Part shown: positions 7,888 through 18,537 of the stretch, piece after piece | Position numbering within the stretch: position 1 is the stretch's first letter | Layout: the number at the start of each line of letters is the position of its first letter | Program-made: the position numbers and the translations under genes | NCBI GenBank assembly: GCA_963828855.1 | Contig: CAWHGB010000002.1 | Span: 744,001-808,000, forward strand | Source of the DNA: CAVVEQ01 sp963828855 | Lineage (GTDB): Bacteria; Chloroflexota; Anaerolineae; Anaerolineales; Anaerolineaceae | DNA: 64,000 bases | Reading direction: 5' to 3' | The notes under the pieces: generated by a model | Told to the model about the DNA's origin: nothing | The model's database searches: none | The model's input: the letters and a program-made list of their open reading frames with translations, nothing else

Positions 7888-9518
7888 ATGCCAGATTTCC
7901 TCCAGCTCTTCCCCCCCCAGGATCCGGACCTGCTGCGCATCGTGGCGGGCTTCTGGCACCTTGACCTCCAGGGCGAGAACCCGCATGCCTGGACGGAGCA
8001 GATCTCCGCGGCCATGCGCGACCCCGCTGCCCGCGCGGAGGTGCTGGACACGCTCCCCCCCCAGGCGCTGGCAGCCTTCCATGACCTGGTTACCCGGCAG
8101 GGTATCCGCCCGTGGCCGGAGTTCGAACGTGAATATGGCGAGATCCGCGAGATGGGCGCCGGCAAACGCGACCGCGATCGCCCGCACGAGAACCTCGCAT
8201 CCATCAGTGAAGCGCTCCACTACCGCGGGTTGATCGGGCGCATCTTCCTGCCCGAGGGCGGGGTGCTGCGCGAGTTCGTCTGCGTCCCCGCCGAACTCCT
8301 GCCCGAAGGGGAGAAAGAAAACGAAACCTCCAGCATGCCCCTCGGCAAGCCAGCCGCGCCTGGGATGCACACCTTTGCCCAGCCCGCCTCCGACCGCATC
8401 CTGGATCACGCCACGGTGCTGCTGGCAGCCCTGCGTTCCGTCATCCCCCTCAGCACGCTCGCGGATCGTCACTGGGCTTCTGACATCCCCTTCCTGCAAG
8501 CCCTGCTCACCGCCGCGGGCATCCTCGACCCGAACGCCAACCCCCGCCCGGAAAAGACGCGTGCGTTCCTGGCCGTACCCCGCACAGAGGCGCTTTCCCT
8601 GCTGATCAAGACCTGGCTGGATTCTCCCACCATAGCCGAATGGAAGTTACTGCCCGGTATCACCCTTTCCGGCACCTGGGGCGCTGATCCCCTTCGCGCC
8701 CGCCGCGGGATCCTGGACCTCTTCGCCTCCCTGCCCCGCGAACACCTGGTGGGACCTGGAATCCTTCATCGGCGCGGTGCGCTCCCGGAAGCCGGATATC
8801 CTGCGCGAGGGCGGGGATTACGACCGCCCACTTATCCGCGATGAATCGGGTACCGAATTCCGCGGATTCGATTCCTGGATGCAGGTGGAAGGCAGCCTGC
8901 TGCGCTTTTTCGCCTCGCTGCTGAACGGGTTCGGGATGGTTGATCTCGGCAGCCCCTCCCCGAGTGAACCCATCGGCGCCTTCCGCCTGTGCGCGGATCT
9001 TGACGACCGCCTGGCGGGCAAGACCAATTTCCCTTCCCCAAAGGAGAACGGCAAGATCGCGGTGGCCTCCACCGGGCAGATCCTGGTCGCGCCATTCGCC
9101 CCGCGGGTTGCCCATTACCAGCTCGCCCGCTACTGCCACTGGGGCCGCGAGGATGAGCGCGGTTGCCGCTACCGCATCACAGCCGCCTCGCTTACCCGCG
9201 CGAAATCCCAGGGGCTCATTCCCAAAAAGCTGCCCGCGGTGCTCGAATCCGGCGGGGCATCGCCCATCCCGCCCGCGGTGCTGAATTTCATCCAGAACTG
9301 GGAGAAGTTCGGCGCGCAGGCGCGCTTCGAGCGCCAGGTTCTCCTGCGGGTCACCCGCACTCGAAATCCTCGATGAGCTCCTCGCCTCCCCGGCTGCCTC
9401 CTCGCTGGGGGAACGGTTGAACGGGGAGACCATCCTGGTGAAACCCGGCAGGGAGCAGCCCGTGCTCGACCAGCTCGCCCGGCTGGGCTGCCTGGCGGAA
9501 TCCCGCCTGGATGTATAA
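7888..9518 (+). CDS. Helicase-associated (XPB/Ssl2 N-terminal-like) domain protein, two frameshifts
   Basis: About 540 residues after repair. The C-terminal half (GKIAVASTGQILVAPFAP, YRITAASLTRAKSQGLIPK, PIPPAVLNFIQNWEKFG) matches the domain found at the N-terminus of XPB/Ssl2 helicases and in stand-alone bacterial proteins annotated as helicase-associated. I see no Walker A or DEAD motif, so it is not itself a helicase. The N-terminal part (MPDFLQLFPPQDPDLLRIVA) is helical. Frames change near 8750 and near 9355. The ATG at 7888 coincides with the edge of the AT-rich block and lacks a clear ribosome site, so the true start could differ. The stop TAA is at 9516-9518. Its role is unknown, possibly DNA repair or transcription. 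Confidence 0.72.
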
Positions 9519-9564
9519 TGGGTCTGCTCAAGCACAAAATCCCCTCTATCCCGGAGAACTTTCC

Positions 9565-10750
<1,186 letters not shown>

Positions 10751-10821
10751 GCGTCGTTCCACCCAACCCCTCCACAGGGGAGCAGGTAACCAGCCCGGAA
10801 GCACCCCGCGGGCTGCCGCGG

Positions 10822-12243
10822 GTGATCCGGGCACTGGTGCTGCTGCTTTTCGTTTCCCTGTTCTTCGGGTTATTGCTTCTTTTCTTCCTGGGCACCTTTT
10901 CGCGCCTAATGGCGGATGATTTCTGCTATTTTGCCAACGCCCGCGAGATGGGAGCCTGGAACGGCCTGGTGAATATCTACACCACCTGGTCCGGCCGCTT
11001 CTCCGCGATCGCGCTCAGCATGCTTCTAGAACCCCTCAACCGCACTTTGGCACAGGCTGCCCCGGGGGTGATCCTGCTTGCCTGGCTGCTTTCCCTGATC
11101 GGGCTGCTGGTTTTGGTCATTCAGAAATTCGTCGGGGTTTTTCCGCGCTCGCTGGCCTGGGTCTCTGCGGCTGCGGTTCTCTTCCTCACCTGCCTGGTTG
11201 CGCCCAACCGCTTCCAGGTGCTCTACTGGCTGAATGGCTCCATCACCTACACTGTCCCACTGGTCGCGCTCACCGCGCTGCTCTATTGGTGCCTGCGGAT
11301 GACCTGGCAGCAAAAAGAACCCTCCCCCCTCCTGCTCGGGCTCTTCAGCCTGGCGGTGCTCGTCTCAGGCGGGTTCTCCGAGACCACCGCCACCCTGCAG
11401 TTATCGGTGTTCTTCCTGCTTTTCATCCTTTTCGCGGTCCTCAAGGCTCCTCGCCGCGCGCTGGTGATCTCTGGCCTGGGGGTTGGCTTCTCCCTGGCTG
11501 CCATGCTGATCTTCCTGGTCATCCCCCGGCAATCACATCCGCCAGGCGCTCTTCCCGCAGCCCCCGGGGATCTTCACCCTGGTCTGGTTATCCCTGCGCT
11601 ACGGGTTGGCCTTCATTTACCATACGGTGCTCGCCTATCCGCTGCCGTTTCTTTTCGGCGCGCTTGTCGCCGCCATGATGGGCAGCCTGCTGGCTCGCAA
11701 CCTGGATCCGGCATTACCTCCCCAAATTTCCCAGCAGGAAAAAGCTCTGGATCGCCACCGGCATCACCGCGCTGGCCACGCTGCTGCTGGTCGCTGGCAC
11801 CTGTGCGCCCTCCGTCTATGCCCAATCCGCCTACCCCGAGCCGCGCGCCCTTTTCCCAGCCACCTATATCCTGGTATTCGGTTTCTTCGCAACGATTTTC
11901 CTGGCCGGGTTCACCGCCAGCCTGCCGGCAGCCGGAAAAACCAGGGTCTGGAAGCGATCCTATGATACTGTCATCATCCTTGGGCTTATCCTGGCCTGCA
12001 TCTACCCTCTGCGGGCTGGCAGCTCGCTCAACCGGGATTTCCTGCAGGCACGCGCGTTTTCGCACCGCCTGGGATGAACGCGACCGGGTGGTGCAGACCT
12101 ACCGGGTATCCGGAAAACCTCTTCTGGAGTTAAAAGCGATCAACTCGCAGCACGGCATCAGCGAACTGGAAACCGACCCGGATTTCTGGGTCAATAAGTG
12201 TTTCGCGCGTTATTACGGATTGGAAAAAGTAACCGCCAAATAA
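10822..12243 (+). CDS. DUF6056-like polytopic membrane protein, frameshifted
   Basis: Integral membrane protein with about ten hydrophobic segments, starting with LVLLLFVSLFFGLLLLFFL. The motif RLMADDFCYFANAREMG followed by WSGRFSAIALS is typical of DUF6056 and related glucosyltransferase-like membrane proteins with a catalytic-looking Asp-Asp in the first loop. The chain continues through YWLNGSITYTVPL and SGGFSETTATLQ. Frames change near 11530, 11710 and 12055. The last 55 residues (WDERDRVVQTYRVSG to the TAA at 12243) form an extracytoplasmic tail. GTG at 10822 is a plausible start, but no good ribosome site is visible and the start may lie upstream. It was read as one chain with KBL only because of a probable one-base insertion. 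Substrate unknown; possibly polyprenyl-linked sugar transfer. Confidence 0.7.
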   Translation: MIRALVLLLFVSLFFGLLLLFFLGTFSRLMADDFCYFANAREMGAWNGLVNIYTTWSGRFSAIALSMLLEPLNRTLAQAAPGVILLAWLLSLIGLLVLVIQKFVGVFPRSLAWVSAAAVLFLTCLVAPNRFQVLYWLNGSITYTVPLVALTALLYWCLRMTWQQKEPSPLLLGLFSLAVLVSGGFSETTATLQLSVFFLLFILFAVLKAPRRALVISGLGVGFSLAAMLIFLVIPRQSHPPGALPAAPGDLHPGLVIPALRVGLHLPYGARLSAAVSFRRACRRHDGQPAGSQPGSGITSPNFPAGKSSGSPPASPRWPRCCWSLAPVRPPSMPNPPTPSRAPFSQPPISWYSVSSQRFSWPGSPPACRQPEKPGSGSDPMILSSSLGLSWPASTLCGLAARSTGISCRHARFRTAWDERDRVVQTYRVSGKPLLELKAINSQHGISELETDPDFWVNKCFARYYGLEKVTAK

Positions 12244-12261
12244 GAACAGTTCGCGGCGGGA

Positions 12262-12480
12262 TCAGGACTTGTTTGCTTCCCGGATGATCTCCTCCGGGAC
12301 GATGCAATTCACATTCGCCTGTTTTTTGCATTCCTCTTCACCCGAGCAGCGGAAATCCACCACCCGCGGTGGATCGGGCAGGTAATCGATCGGGTAGATC
12401 ACAAGTTGGTCCACTTCGATCGGCTTTGTCACTTTCGCGCAGGTTCGCACCTGCACCCGTTCCCATTGTTTGGTCGCCAT
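12262..12480 (-). CDS. Small conserved-looking Cys-containing protein, function unknown
   Basis: 72 residues, intact, starting MATKQWERVQVRTCAKVTKP. It has four cysteines: one at residue 14 and three in FRCSGEEECKKQANVNC (about 44-60), so a metal site is possible. It has no signal peptide or membrane segment. It is the last gene of the long minus-strand locus, 29 bases after the DUF1232-like gene. AGGAGCACCT lies just before the ATG, a good ribosome site. I do not recognise the family. Confidence 0.65.
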   Translation of the reverse strand: MATKQWERVQVRTCAKVTKPIEVDQLVIYPIDYLPDPPRVVDFRCSGEEECKKQANVNCIVPEEIIREANKS

Positions 12481-12509
12481 AGGTGCTCCTCAAATAATAC
12501 TTGATGAGA

Positions 12510-12864
12510 TCAACTTCCCGCGGGAGGTTTCTTATCAGCCTCCTGCTTGGGATCCAATTCCTTGAAACCCACATCCACCACATCGCCGCTTTCGCCCGGT
12601 TCCTTCCAGCTCCCCGGGATGGTGCCCTTGCGGATCGCCTCCAGGTTTTCCGTGACGATCTCGGGCGGGCAGAGCTGCACGAACAAATACATCCCTATGA
12701 TAAGGACGCCCCAATCATCCAGCTCGAAGGGCAGCGGGATGGGGTCGGGAATAACGAAATACAGCACCGTGAATGAGCGGGATGATCTTCAGCAGCGGGC
12801 TCACCCGGCGATCCCGCAGGAGGCGCAGAATGAGCTTCATATATACAACCAGGTTTTCAATCAT
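12510..12864 (-). CDS. DUF1232/YkvA-like small membrane protein, one frameshift
   Basis: About 118 residues. The N-terminal helix MIENLVVYMKLILRLLRDRR is followed, after a frame change near 12770, by YFVIPDPIPLPFELDDWGVL, which matches the DUF1232 pattern (a short hydrophobic stretch with IPDPIP then Asp-Asp). A second hydrophobic segment and an acidic tail follow. Its ATG (12864-12862) overlaps the stop of the glycosyltransferase upstream (TAATG), so it belongs to the end of the glycan operon. Function in this family is poorly known. Confidence 0.65.
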
Positions 12865-13673
12865 TAATTTGTATTGTCCTTCACTCCTGCGGAATTACCC
12901 GAGGTTTTGATCATCCGTCTGCGTTTCCAGCGTAAATAGGGACCGGCGAGAACACGCAACCCATATTTTAGCATGATGATCGAGAAAACCGACCCGCCAT
13001 CCCGTTTATGAATTCTAATCATCTCCGGCCAGCAGCGGTCATCCGCTACGATGGTCTTTGCGTCGGGGTGCAGACGGAAGTTCGCCCAGGTGCGGTCGGG
13101 GAGATAGATCAGCTCCCCCTCGCGGCTCAGGCGCACCCACAGGTCGTAATCCATCGCGAAGTAGTAGGATGGGTCCAGCGGACCCACCTTGCGCCAAAGA
13201 TCAGCACGGAAAAAACAGGCCTGCTGCGGGATGTGCACGTAACCCTGTTGGAGCTTGCGCTTATCTGTTTGCGCTGCCGGAAAGCGACCGATGACGCGGT
13301 CATCCTCATCGATGAAATTGGCGTTGGCATAGATCGCCGCCACGTTCGGATTTTGCTCGAATGCTTCTACAACCTGGGGCAGGATGCCCGGCAGGTAGGT
13401 GTCATCCGAATTCAGCCAGGTGTAGATATCCCCGCTGGCGCGGGCGAAACCCTTGTTGATCGCGTCCGTCTGTCCCTGGTCCTTCTCGGATACCCAAGAG
13501 GCGAGCCTGTCGGCGTATTTGCGGATGATCTCCAGGCTGCCATCCTGCGAGCCGCCGTCAATGACGATGTATTCCAGGTTCTTGTAAGGCTGCTCGAGCA
13601 CCGAGAGCATGGTACGCTCCAGGAATTTGGTGTGGTTGAAGGAGGGTGTGACGATGGAGATCTTCAGGGGCAT
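12864..13673 (-). CDS. Family 2 glycosyltransferase
   Basis: Cytoplasmic GT-A fold enzyme, 269 residues, intact. Motifs: ISIVTPSFNHTKFLERTM (N-terminal strand), EYIVIDGGSQDGSLEII, the QTDAINKGFARASGDIYTWL segment followed by NSDDTYLPG (the DXD-like metal site), and AMDYDLWVRLSREGE near residue 190. It closely resembles the enzyme at 15994-16942 in its first 110 residues, a local duplication. The nucleotide-sugar donor cannot be told. It starts 5 bases after the membrane protein gene and overlaps the DUF1232-like gene. Confidence 0.92.
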   Translation of the reverse strand: MPLKISIVTPSFNHTKFLERTMLSVLEQPYKNLEYIVIDGGSQDGSLEIIRKYADRLASWVSEKDQGQTDAINKGFARASGDIYTWLNSDDTYLPGILPQVVEAFEQNPNVAAIYANANFIDEDDRVIGRFPAAQTDKRKLQQGYVHIPQQACFFRADLWRKVGPLDPSYYFAMDYDLWVRLSREGELIYLPDRTWANFRLHPDAKTIVADDRCWPEMIRIHKRDGGSVFSIIMLKYGLRVLAGPYLRWKRRRMIKTSGNSAGVKDNTN

Positions 13674-13678
13674 GCTGC

Positions 13679-15212
13679 CTAACCCCCCTTCCGAAGATCG
13701 AAAATGATATAAGTCGAGCCTTCAGCAAAAACCGGATAGTTCGCGGTCAAATACTCTTTCAATTTCGGCTGGGCAGCGAATTCCTCCAGGTCGGTGACCA
13801 CGAAGAAATCCATCCCGCGGGTCTGATCGGCGAACCTTGCTTCAAATTTTGGCTGCGGGATGCCGGCCAGCTCGCGCAGGCGGGTATCCCCCAGGTAGGG
13901 CCAGTATTCCGCAGGATTGATCCAGCTAAAGTACTCCAGGCGGTACCCGTAATCCTGGGTGAGCGCGATGATCGAGGTATTGCTCCCCAGAACCTGGCCG
14001 ATGTGCTCCCATTCCGCCTGCTGCGGGCGGTAATCCATCTTGTGGAAGATCGTGCGGATGTTCCACAGGTTTACTGCCAACCCAAATGTGAGCAGCAATC
14101 CCACCGCGATCCGGGGGAAGCGACCGGATTGAATTTCTCGTAATTTGAGCCAAAGCGCATCGGCAACCGGTGCGATGGAGATCGCCACGATCGGTACCAG
14201 GCTGAGGTGGTAGTAATCATGGGTGCCGAAGTAATAGGCGAATACGAACCCGAAAATGATGTATCCCAGCCAGAGACCGACTATAAATCGGCGATCTTCG
14301 CGCTGCTTGAAATAGAAAATACCGATTAACCCCAGCACCAGGAAGCCCAGCGTGGCAACCAACTGGGCTTTGCCCAACCACTGCAGGTAGAAATAAGGCT
14401 GCACCCATAGGGAGGGGAAAAAGCGCAGGCCGAAGAGGCTGGAGAGACCCTTGGAAACGAAGAATCCGTCGATCATGTAGCCGAGGGTGGGCAGCACTGT
14501 GAGAGCAGCCATCACCCAGAATTGCTTTGAGCGAATGAGCTTCCGGAAACCCAAGTCCATGAGCATTCCCAGGTAGGCGCCCAGGATCGAGAAAGCTGCC
14601 AGCGACTTGAAGTAGATGGCCAGTCCCGCGGTGATGCCCGCCACGAACACCCATTTCCACTCTGCCCGCTTCATCCAGTTGTAAATCCCCCACCAGCTGA
14701 ACACGATCAATGCCATCATCAGCGGGTCGGGTTGGAAGCTGCGGCTGGCAATGACGCCATAGGGCAGAAAGAGGTAGACCGCCGTGGCTGCCACCCCGCC
14801 CGTATCGCTGGTGAGCTGCCGGGAGAGCAGGAATATGGCAATCCCGCCCAGCACCCAGAAGAGGGAACTCATCGCCCGCGGCAGCCAGAGGACTTCCTTC
14901 CCGATCAGCTTATAGCTCAGCGCAGCAAGCCCATCAATGGAAGGCGGCTCACGTTCCTCGCGCCGGAGCGCATCCAGCGCCAGCACCCGCTTACCCGCCG
15001 GGTCATCCGGCTGGGTTTCATAATACAATCCTCTAGCTACAATCGCTGTATAAAGCTGGCGCGTAGGGTGGAAATCCAGCGGCAGGTCGGTAATATCGTA
15101 CAGCCGGATCGCGAGCGCCAGGATGAACAAACCCACCAGAAGGAGGATGGTCCATTTACCCGGTGCTTTCCCAGCTAGATCGATCCAATGATTCGGGGTT
15201 GGTCTGACTCAT
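13679..15212 (-). CDS. GT39/ArnT-like integral membrane glycosyltransferase
   Basis: Polytopic protein of about 510 residues with roughly 11 membrane segments and a C-terminal soluble region. FILALAIRLYDITDLPLDFHPTRQ with the Asp in the first periplasmic loop is typical of lipid-phosphate-sugar-dependent enzymes. PYGVIASRSFQPDPLMMALI resembles the conserved Arg-x-Phe-x-Pro-Asp loop. The clear hydrophobic reading begins at a GTG (15136). The upstream ATG at 15212 overlaps the methyltransferase stop (ATGA) and encodes MSQTNPESLD before a likely frameshift near 15180, so I take 15212 as the start. It probably transfers sugars on the outer face of the membrane. Confidence 0.8.
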
Positions 15213-15988
15213 TTTCCGGCTTTCCGGGTGAACAGTGCATCGGCCTGCAGGATGGATCCATCCAGAGGCGAACAGAGCGTATCCAGCAGCCCGGCAAAGG
15301 CGAAACCTTCCTGCCGAAGCAGGTCATGGATCTCCTCGAACAGCGGCTGATCCTTATACAGCTGCCGGAAGGAAACCTCGCTGATGATGATATCCGTTTT
15401 TTTGAGCGTCTTCTTCCCACCCGCAAATACCGACTTTTCAAACCCCTGCACATCCACCTTCAGGAGAATCGGGGTTTCAACCTGGATGTCTTCCAGGCAG
15501 TAATCCAGTGTTTTCAGGGGAACTGTGATCCGGCGGTTCCCGGAGGAGGCCGGGAAATGTTCCTTGTGGGTGTCCGCCATCTCCAGGGCGGAGGAGGAGG
15601 CGGTGAAATCGCTCTCCCAAAAGTCGATCGTTCCGTTCTTATCCCCGATGGCGGTCTGGATCACCTGGAAATTCGGATCACCTTTGAGGTTCTCGTTCAG
15701 CGCGCGGATATTCTTATCCAGCGGGTCGAACGAAATGATCCGCGCATCCGGAAGGATCCTGCGCATGGCAAAGGCAAATGATCCGATATACGCGCCAATA
15801 TCCAGCACCGTTTTGATCCCCAATCCCCGCAGCCAGGCACGGTAAGGCGCCAGGCGGGCCAGTTCGTGGGTCAGCTCCCGGTGGGTGAAGATCGCGCGGT
15901 TCAACTCCCAGAAATGTCCCGGGAATTGGTAGGGCAGCGAAAGGTATTCGATGGATTTGGTCAGCGTAGCGGAAAGGCTTTTTGCCAT
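15209..15988 (-). CDS. FkbM-family SAM-dependent methyltransferase
   Basis: 259 residues, intact. The SAM site is GIKTVLDIGAYIGSFAFAMR, followed by RIISFDPLDKNIRALNENLK and the family-typical VPLKTLDYCLED, LLKVDVQGFEKSVFAGG and IISEVSF segments. FkbM proteins O-methylate hydroxyl groups on sugars and polyketides; here a glycan residue is the likely target. It lies between the two membrane/GT2 units, and its stop TGA overlaps the next start. Confidence 0.93.
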   Translation of the reverse strand: MAKSLSATLTKSIEYLSLPYQFPGHFWELNRAIFTHRELTHELARLAPYRAWLRGLGIKTVLDIGAYIGSFAFAMRRILPDARIISFDPLDKNIRALNENLKGDPNFQVIQTAIGDKNGTIDFWESDFTASSSALEMADTHKEHFPASSGNRRITVPLKTLDYCLEDIQVETPILLKVDVQGFEKSVFAGGKKTLKKTDIIISEVSFRQLYKDQPLFEEIHDLLRQEGFAFAGLLDTLCSPLDGSILQADALFTRKAGK

Positions 15989-15993
15989 GCGGG

Positions 15994-16942
15994 TCAGGTC
16001 CTCAAGTCCGGATTATTTTTCTTCTTCCGCCAGCGATTATACGCGGAACGCGGGCTGGTGAGGCCCATCATCGCCGGAAAACAGTACAGAATCCGGTGCC
16101 ATTCCTTCAGCGCGGCAGGTGGATAAGCGGCAAAAGCTTTTCTGTATGCCTTCAGCGATTCCGCCGGTTGACCGCCATCCAGCAGGTAGCGGGCATTGAT
16201 GCGATGCGCGCCGGCTTCGCACCTGTGCCGCTGATTGCTGGAATTCTTCCCGCAGTCCAGGGTCATTTTCCATCCAGGCGAGGATGCGGTAAGCCTCCTC
16301 GCCAAAGGACGATGCACTGGAAATGTTCTTCGCCTCGCGGTGAAAGCGGGCGCAGGCCAATTCACGCGGAATGTGATGCATTTTACCTTGCTGCGCGATC
16401 CGCAGCCAGAGATGGTGATCGAGGAGCAGGTGGTAATCGGGATCGAGAAATCCGGCTCTTGCGAAGCGTCCCGGCGAAAGAAAACCGCAGGCTGGCCGAT
16501 GATATTGAATTCCATCAGATCGCCCAGTCCCCAATCACCGTAGCGGATGTGGTTGATCACCCCGCCGGTATCATCGATGGCGCGCACATCACCATAGACA
16601 AGGGCGATGGTCGGGTCGGATCTGAAAAACCTCAACCACCTCCCGCAGGACACCCGGCAGGTAGGTGTCATCCGAATTCAGCCAGCCGATGATTTCACCC
16701 CGCACGCGATTGAAACCCTTGTTTATCGCTTCCGCCTGGCCATTGTCCTTTTCCGAAACCCACCAGGAAATCTCTTTTTCATGCCGCTTGATGATCTCGA
16801 CCGAACCATCGGTCGAACCGCCATCCACCACCAGGTACTCCATCGATGGGTAATCCTGCTCGATCACCGAGCGAAGGGTTTCTTCCAGGAATGCCGCCTG
16901 GTTGTAGGAGGGCGTGATGATGGAAACAAGCGGAGGTTTCAT
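15994..16942 (-). CDS. Family 2 glycosyltransferase with C-terminal helical extension, three frameshifts
   Basis: The N-terminal 115 residues are a GT-A core: VSIITPSYNQAAFLEETLRS, YLVVDGGSTDGSVEIIKRHE, GQAEAINKGFNRVRGEI and NSDDTYLPG. Frames change near 16615, 16460 and 16225. The repaired middle has GDLMEFNIIGQPAVFFRRD and LLLDHHLWLRIAQQGK. The C-terminus (INARYLLDGGQPAESLKAYR, AFAAYPPAAL) looks like a TPR-type helical hairpin. It ends at 15994 and its start ATG overlaps the DUF115 stop (ATGA). It is a paralogue of the GT2 at 12864. Confidence 0.88.
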
Positions 16943-17761
16943 GCAAACAGGCTTTCGTAATCCACTTTGGGGAAGATGGTCAGCTTGCCGCCCACGGTGG
17001 CATCAATCACCCGCCTGCCCACGGATTCATAGGCCTGCCTGGCCATGCGGTAACCGATCTCCGAGGTCTCCAGGTCGGGCAATTGCCAGCGGAACCCCTT
17101 GCCAAAGTAGGCAGGAGAGAAATGGTTGGGATCATCCCCCTGCGAGGTGACTGTCGTATTCGCCGGACCCTTGGTGGTGAAATTGTGATCCACCCCGACC
17201 AGGATCACCTCCTGGAAGCCCATGTGGAAGGCGAGCTGCAGGGCAACATTGGTGACTGTGGCGCCTTCCCAGACCCTGCCGCGCACATCCCTGGAAAATC
17301 TCGGGCCAGTGAAGGTGGTGTACAGAAAGTTCGGCAGGGATTCCTTCTGCGGGGAGAATTGCGAGAAATGGCGGTGGGAATGCCAGGCGAAGAACCGTGG
17401 GTATCTCCAGCGTGATCATTTCCGCGGCGCACTGTTCGATGACCAGGTCGTTGATCGAAACCAGGCAGGAGGTCTGGAAACCCAGTTCCGGGAACATCAG
17501 GTAGATGCGGTTGAGCCCGAAGGTGAATTCATTCTTCAGCTTCGTCAGGTCGGTGTTTTTCAGGCTGGGACCATTCCCGATGATGAAAGCCCGTTCGCCA
17601 GCATGGGAATCCTTCAACGCCGCCAGCCTGCGGATGCTCTGCCGCCGCCAGGGGTGTAGATAAGCACTCGGCAGGTCCGGCAGGCGCATGACCCAATCGT
17701 ATCCGTTCCGCAGCGTATTCCAGGCGGGTTCGGGAATGGAATTCTTGATCCGGGATTTCAT
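16939..17761 (-). CDS. DUF115 / MAF-type protein (possible nonulosonate-related transferase), one frameshift
   Basis: About 274 residues after repair near 17400. The signature is ERAFIIGNGPSLKNTDLTKL and TFGLNRIYLMFPELGFQ, then ALQLAFHMGFQEVILVGVDH followed by NF, diagnostic of DUF115, a Rossmann-like domain related to sialyltransferases and found in flagellin glycosylation factors. ATVGGKLTIFPKVDYESLF closes it. In other bacteria DUF115 proteins accompany pseudaminic or legionaminic acid loci, which fits the NeuB-type genes in this cluster. It may transfer or modify a nonulosonic acid; this is an inference. Confidence 0.82.
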
Positions 17762-17771
17762 CGCGGACGGA

Positions 17772-18537
17772 TCACTCCGTGCTCAGCCGGCAGGTTGCGC
17801 CGCCATCCACCACCAGGGCCTGCCCGGTCATGAATGAGGACTGGGTGTTATCCGCCAGGAAGTAGATCGCGCTGGCGATCTCCTCCGGCTGCCCCACCCG
17901 CCCGTTGACGGTCTTCCTGGCCAGGTTCTCCAGCCGGTCCACAATGGTACCTCCGCTCACGTGCCCGCGCTGCAAACCGGCACGCAGCATGGGGGTATCC
18001 ACCGCGCCAGGCAGGATGGCGTTGACGCGGATGTTCTGCGGGGCGAATTCGATGGCCATCGCGCGGGTCAGCGCCATCACCCCGCCCTTGCTGGCGGCGT
18101 AGGCGCCAATGTTGGCGGAGGTGGCCACCGCGTGCACCGATGAAACATTGACGATCGCACCATTTCCGGAGGCCTTCAGCAGCGGGAATGCCAGCTTGCA
18201 GGCCAGGAAAATGGAGCGCAGATTGCTGGCCATCACCTCATCCCATTCCTCGGTGGTGGTTTCCACCAGCGGCTTGGCGATCTGCACGGCGGCATTATTG
18301 ACGATGGCATGCAGTTCAGGGGTGAACTTTTCGGTCTTATCGAAGATGGTCTCAAAATCGGCGGGGTTGGCGATATCCGCCTGGATGAATAGACCATTCT
18401 GAGGGTAATTCTTCGCCGAACGGGTGGCGGTCCACGCCGATCACCCGCCAGCCATGCCCGGCAAAATACTGCACGGTCGCGCGGCCAATCCCCCCCGCTG
18501 CCCCTGTGATCAAAACGACTTTTTTTGATTCGCTCAT
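17772..18537 (-). CDS. Short-chain dehydrogenase/reductase, one frameshift
   Basis: Classical SDR of about 255 residues. It has the nucleotide site ITGAAGGIGRAT (residues about 10-21), the NNAA motif (IVNNAAVQIAKPL), the catalytic Ser in VNVSSVHAV, and the Tyr-x-x-x-Lys in GAYAASKGGVMALTRAM. The C-terminal GQALVVDGGATC is typical. The frame changes near 18395. Its ATG overlaps the preceding dehydrogenase stop (TAATG). It probably oxidises or reduces a sugar or short acid precursor. The neighbouring D-2-hydroxyacid dehydrogenase suggests the two act on one substrate. Confidence 0.9.

Noticed and set aside
7667..8233. A gene starting at 7667 with a fair ribosome site
   Set aside because: Its N-terminal 74 residues match nothing I know, and it then runs through the helicase-associated gene in the wrong frame.
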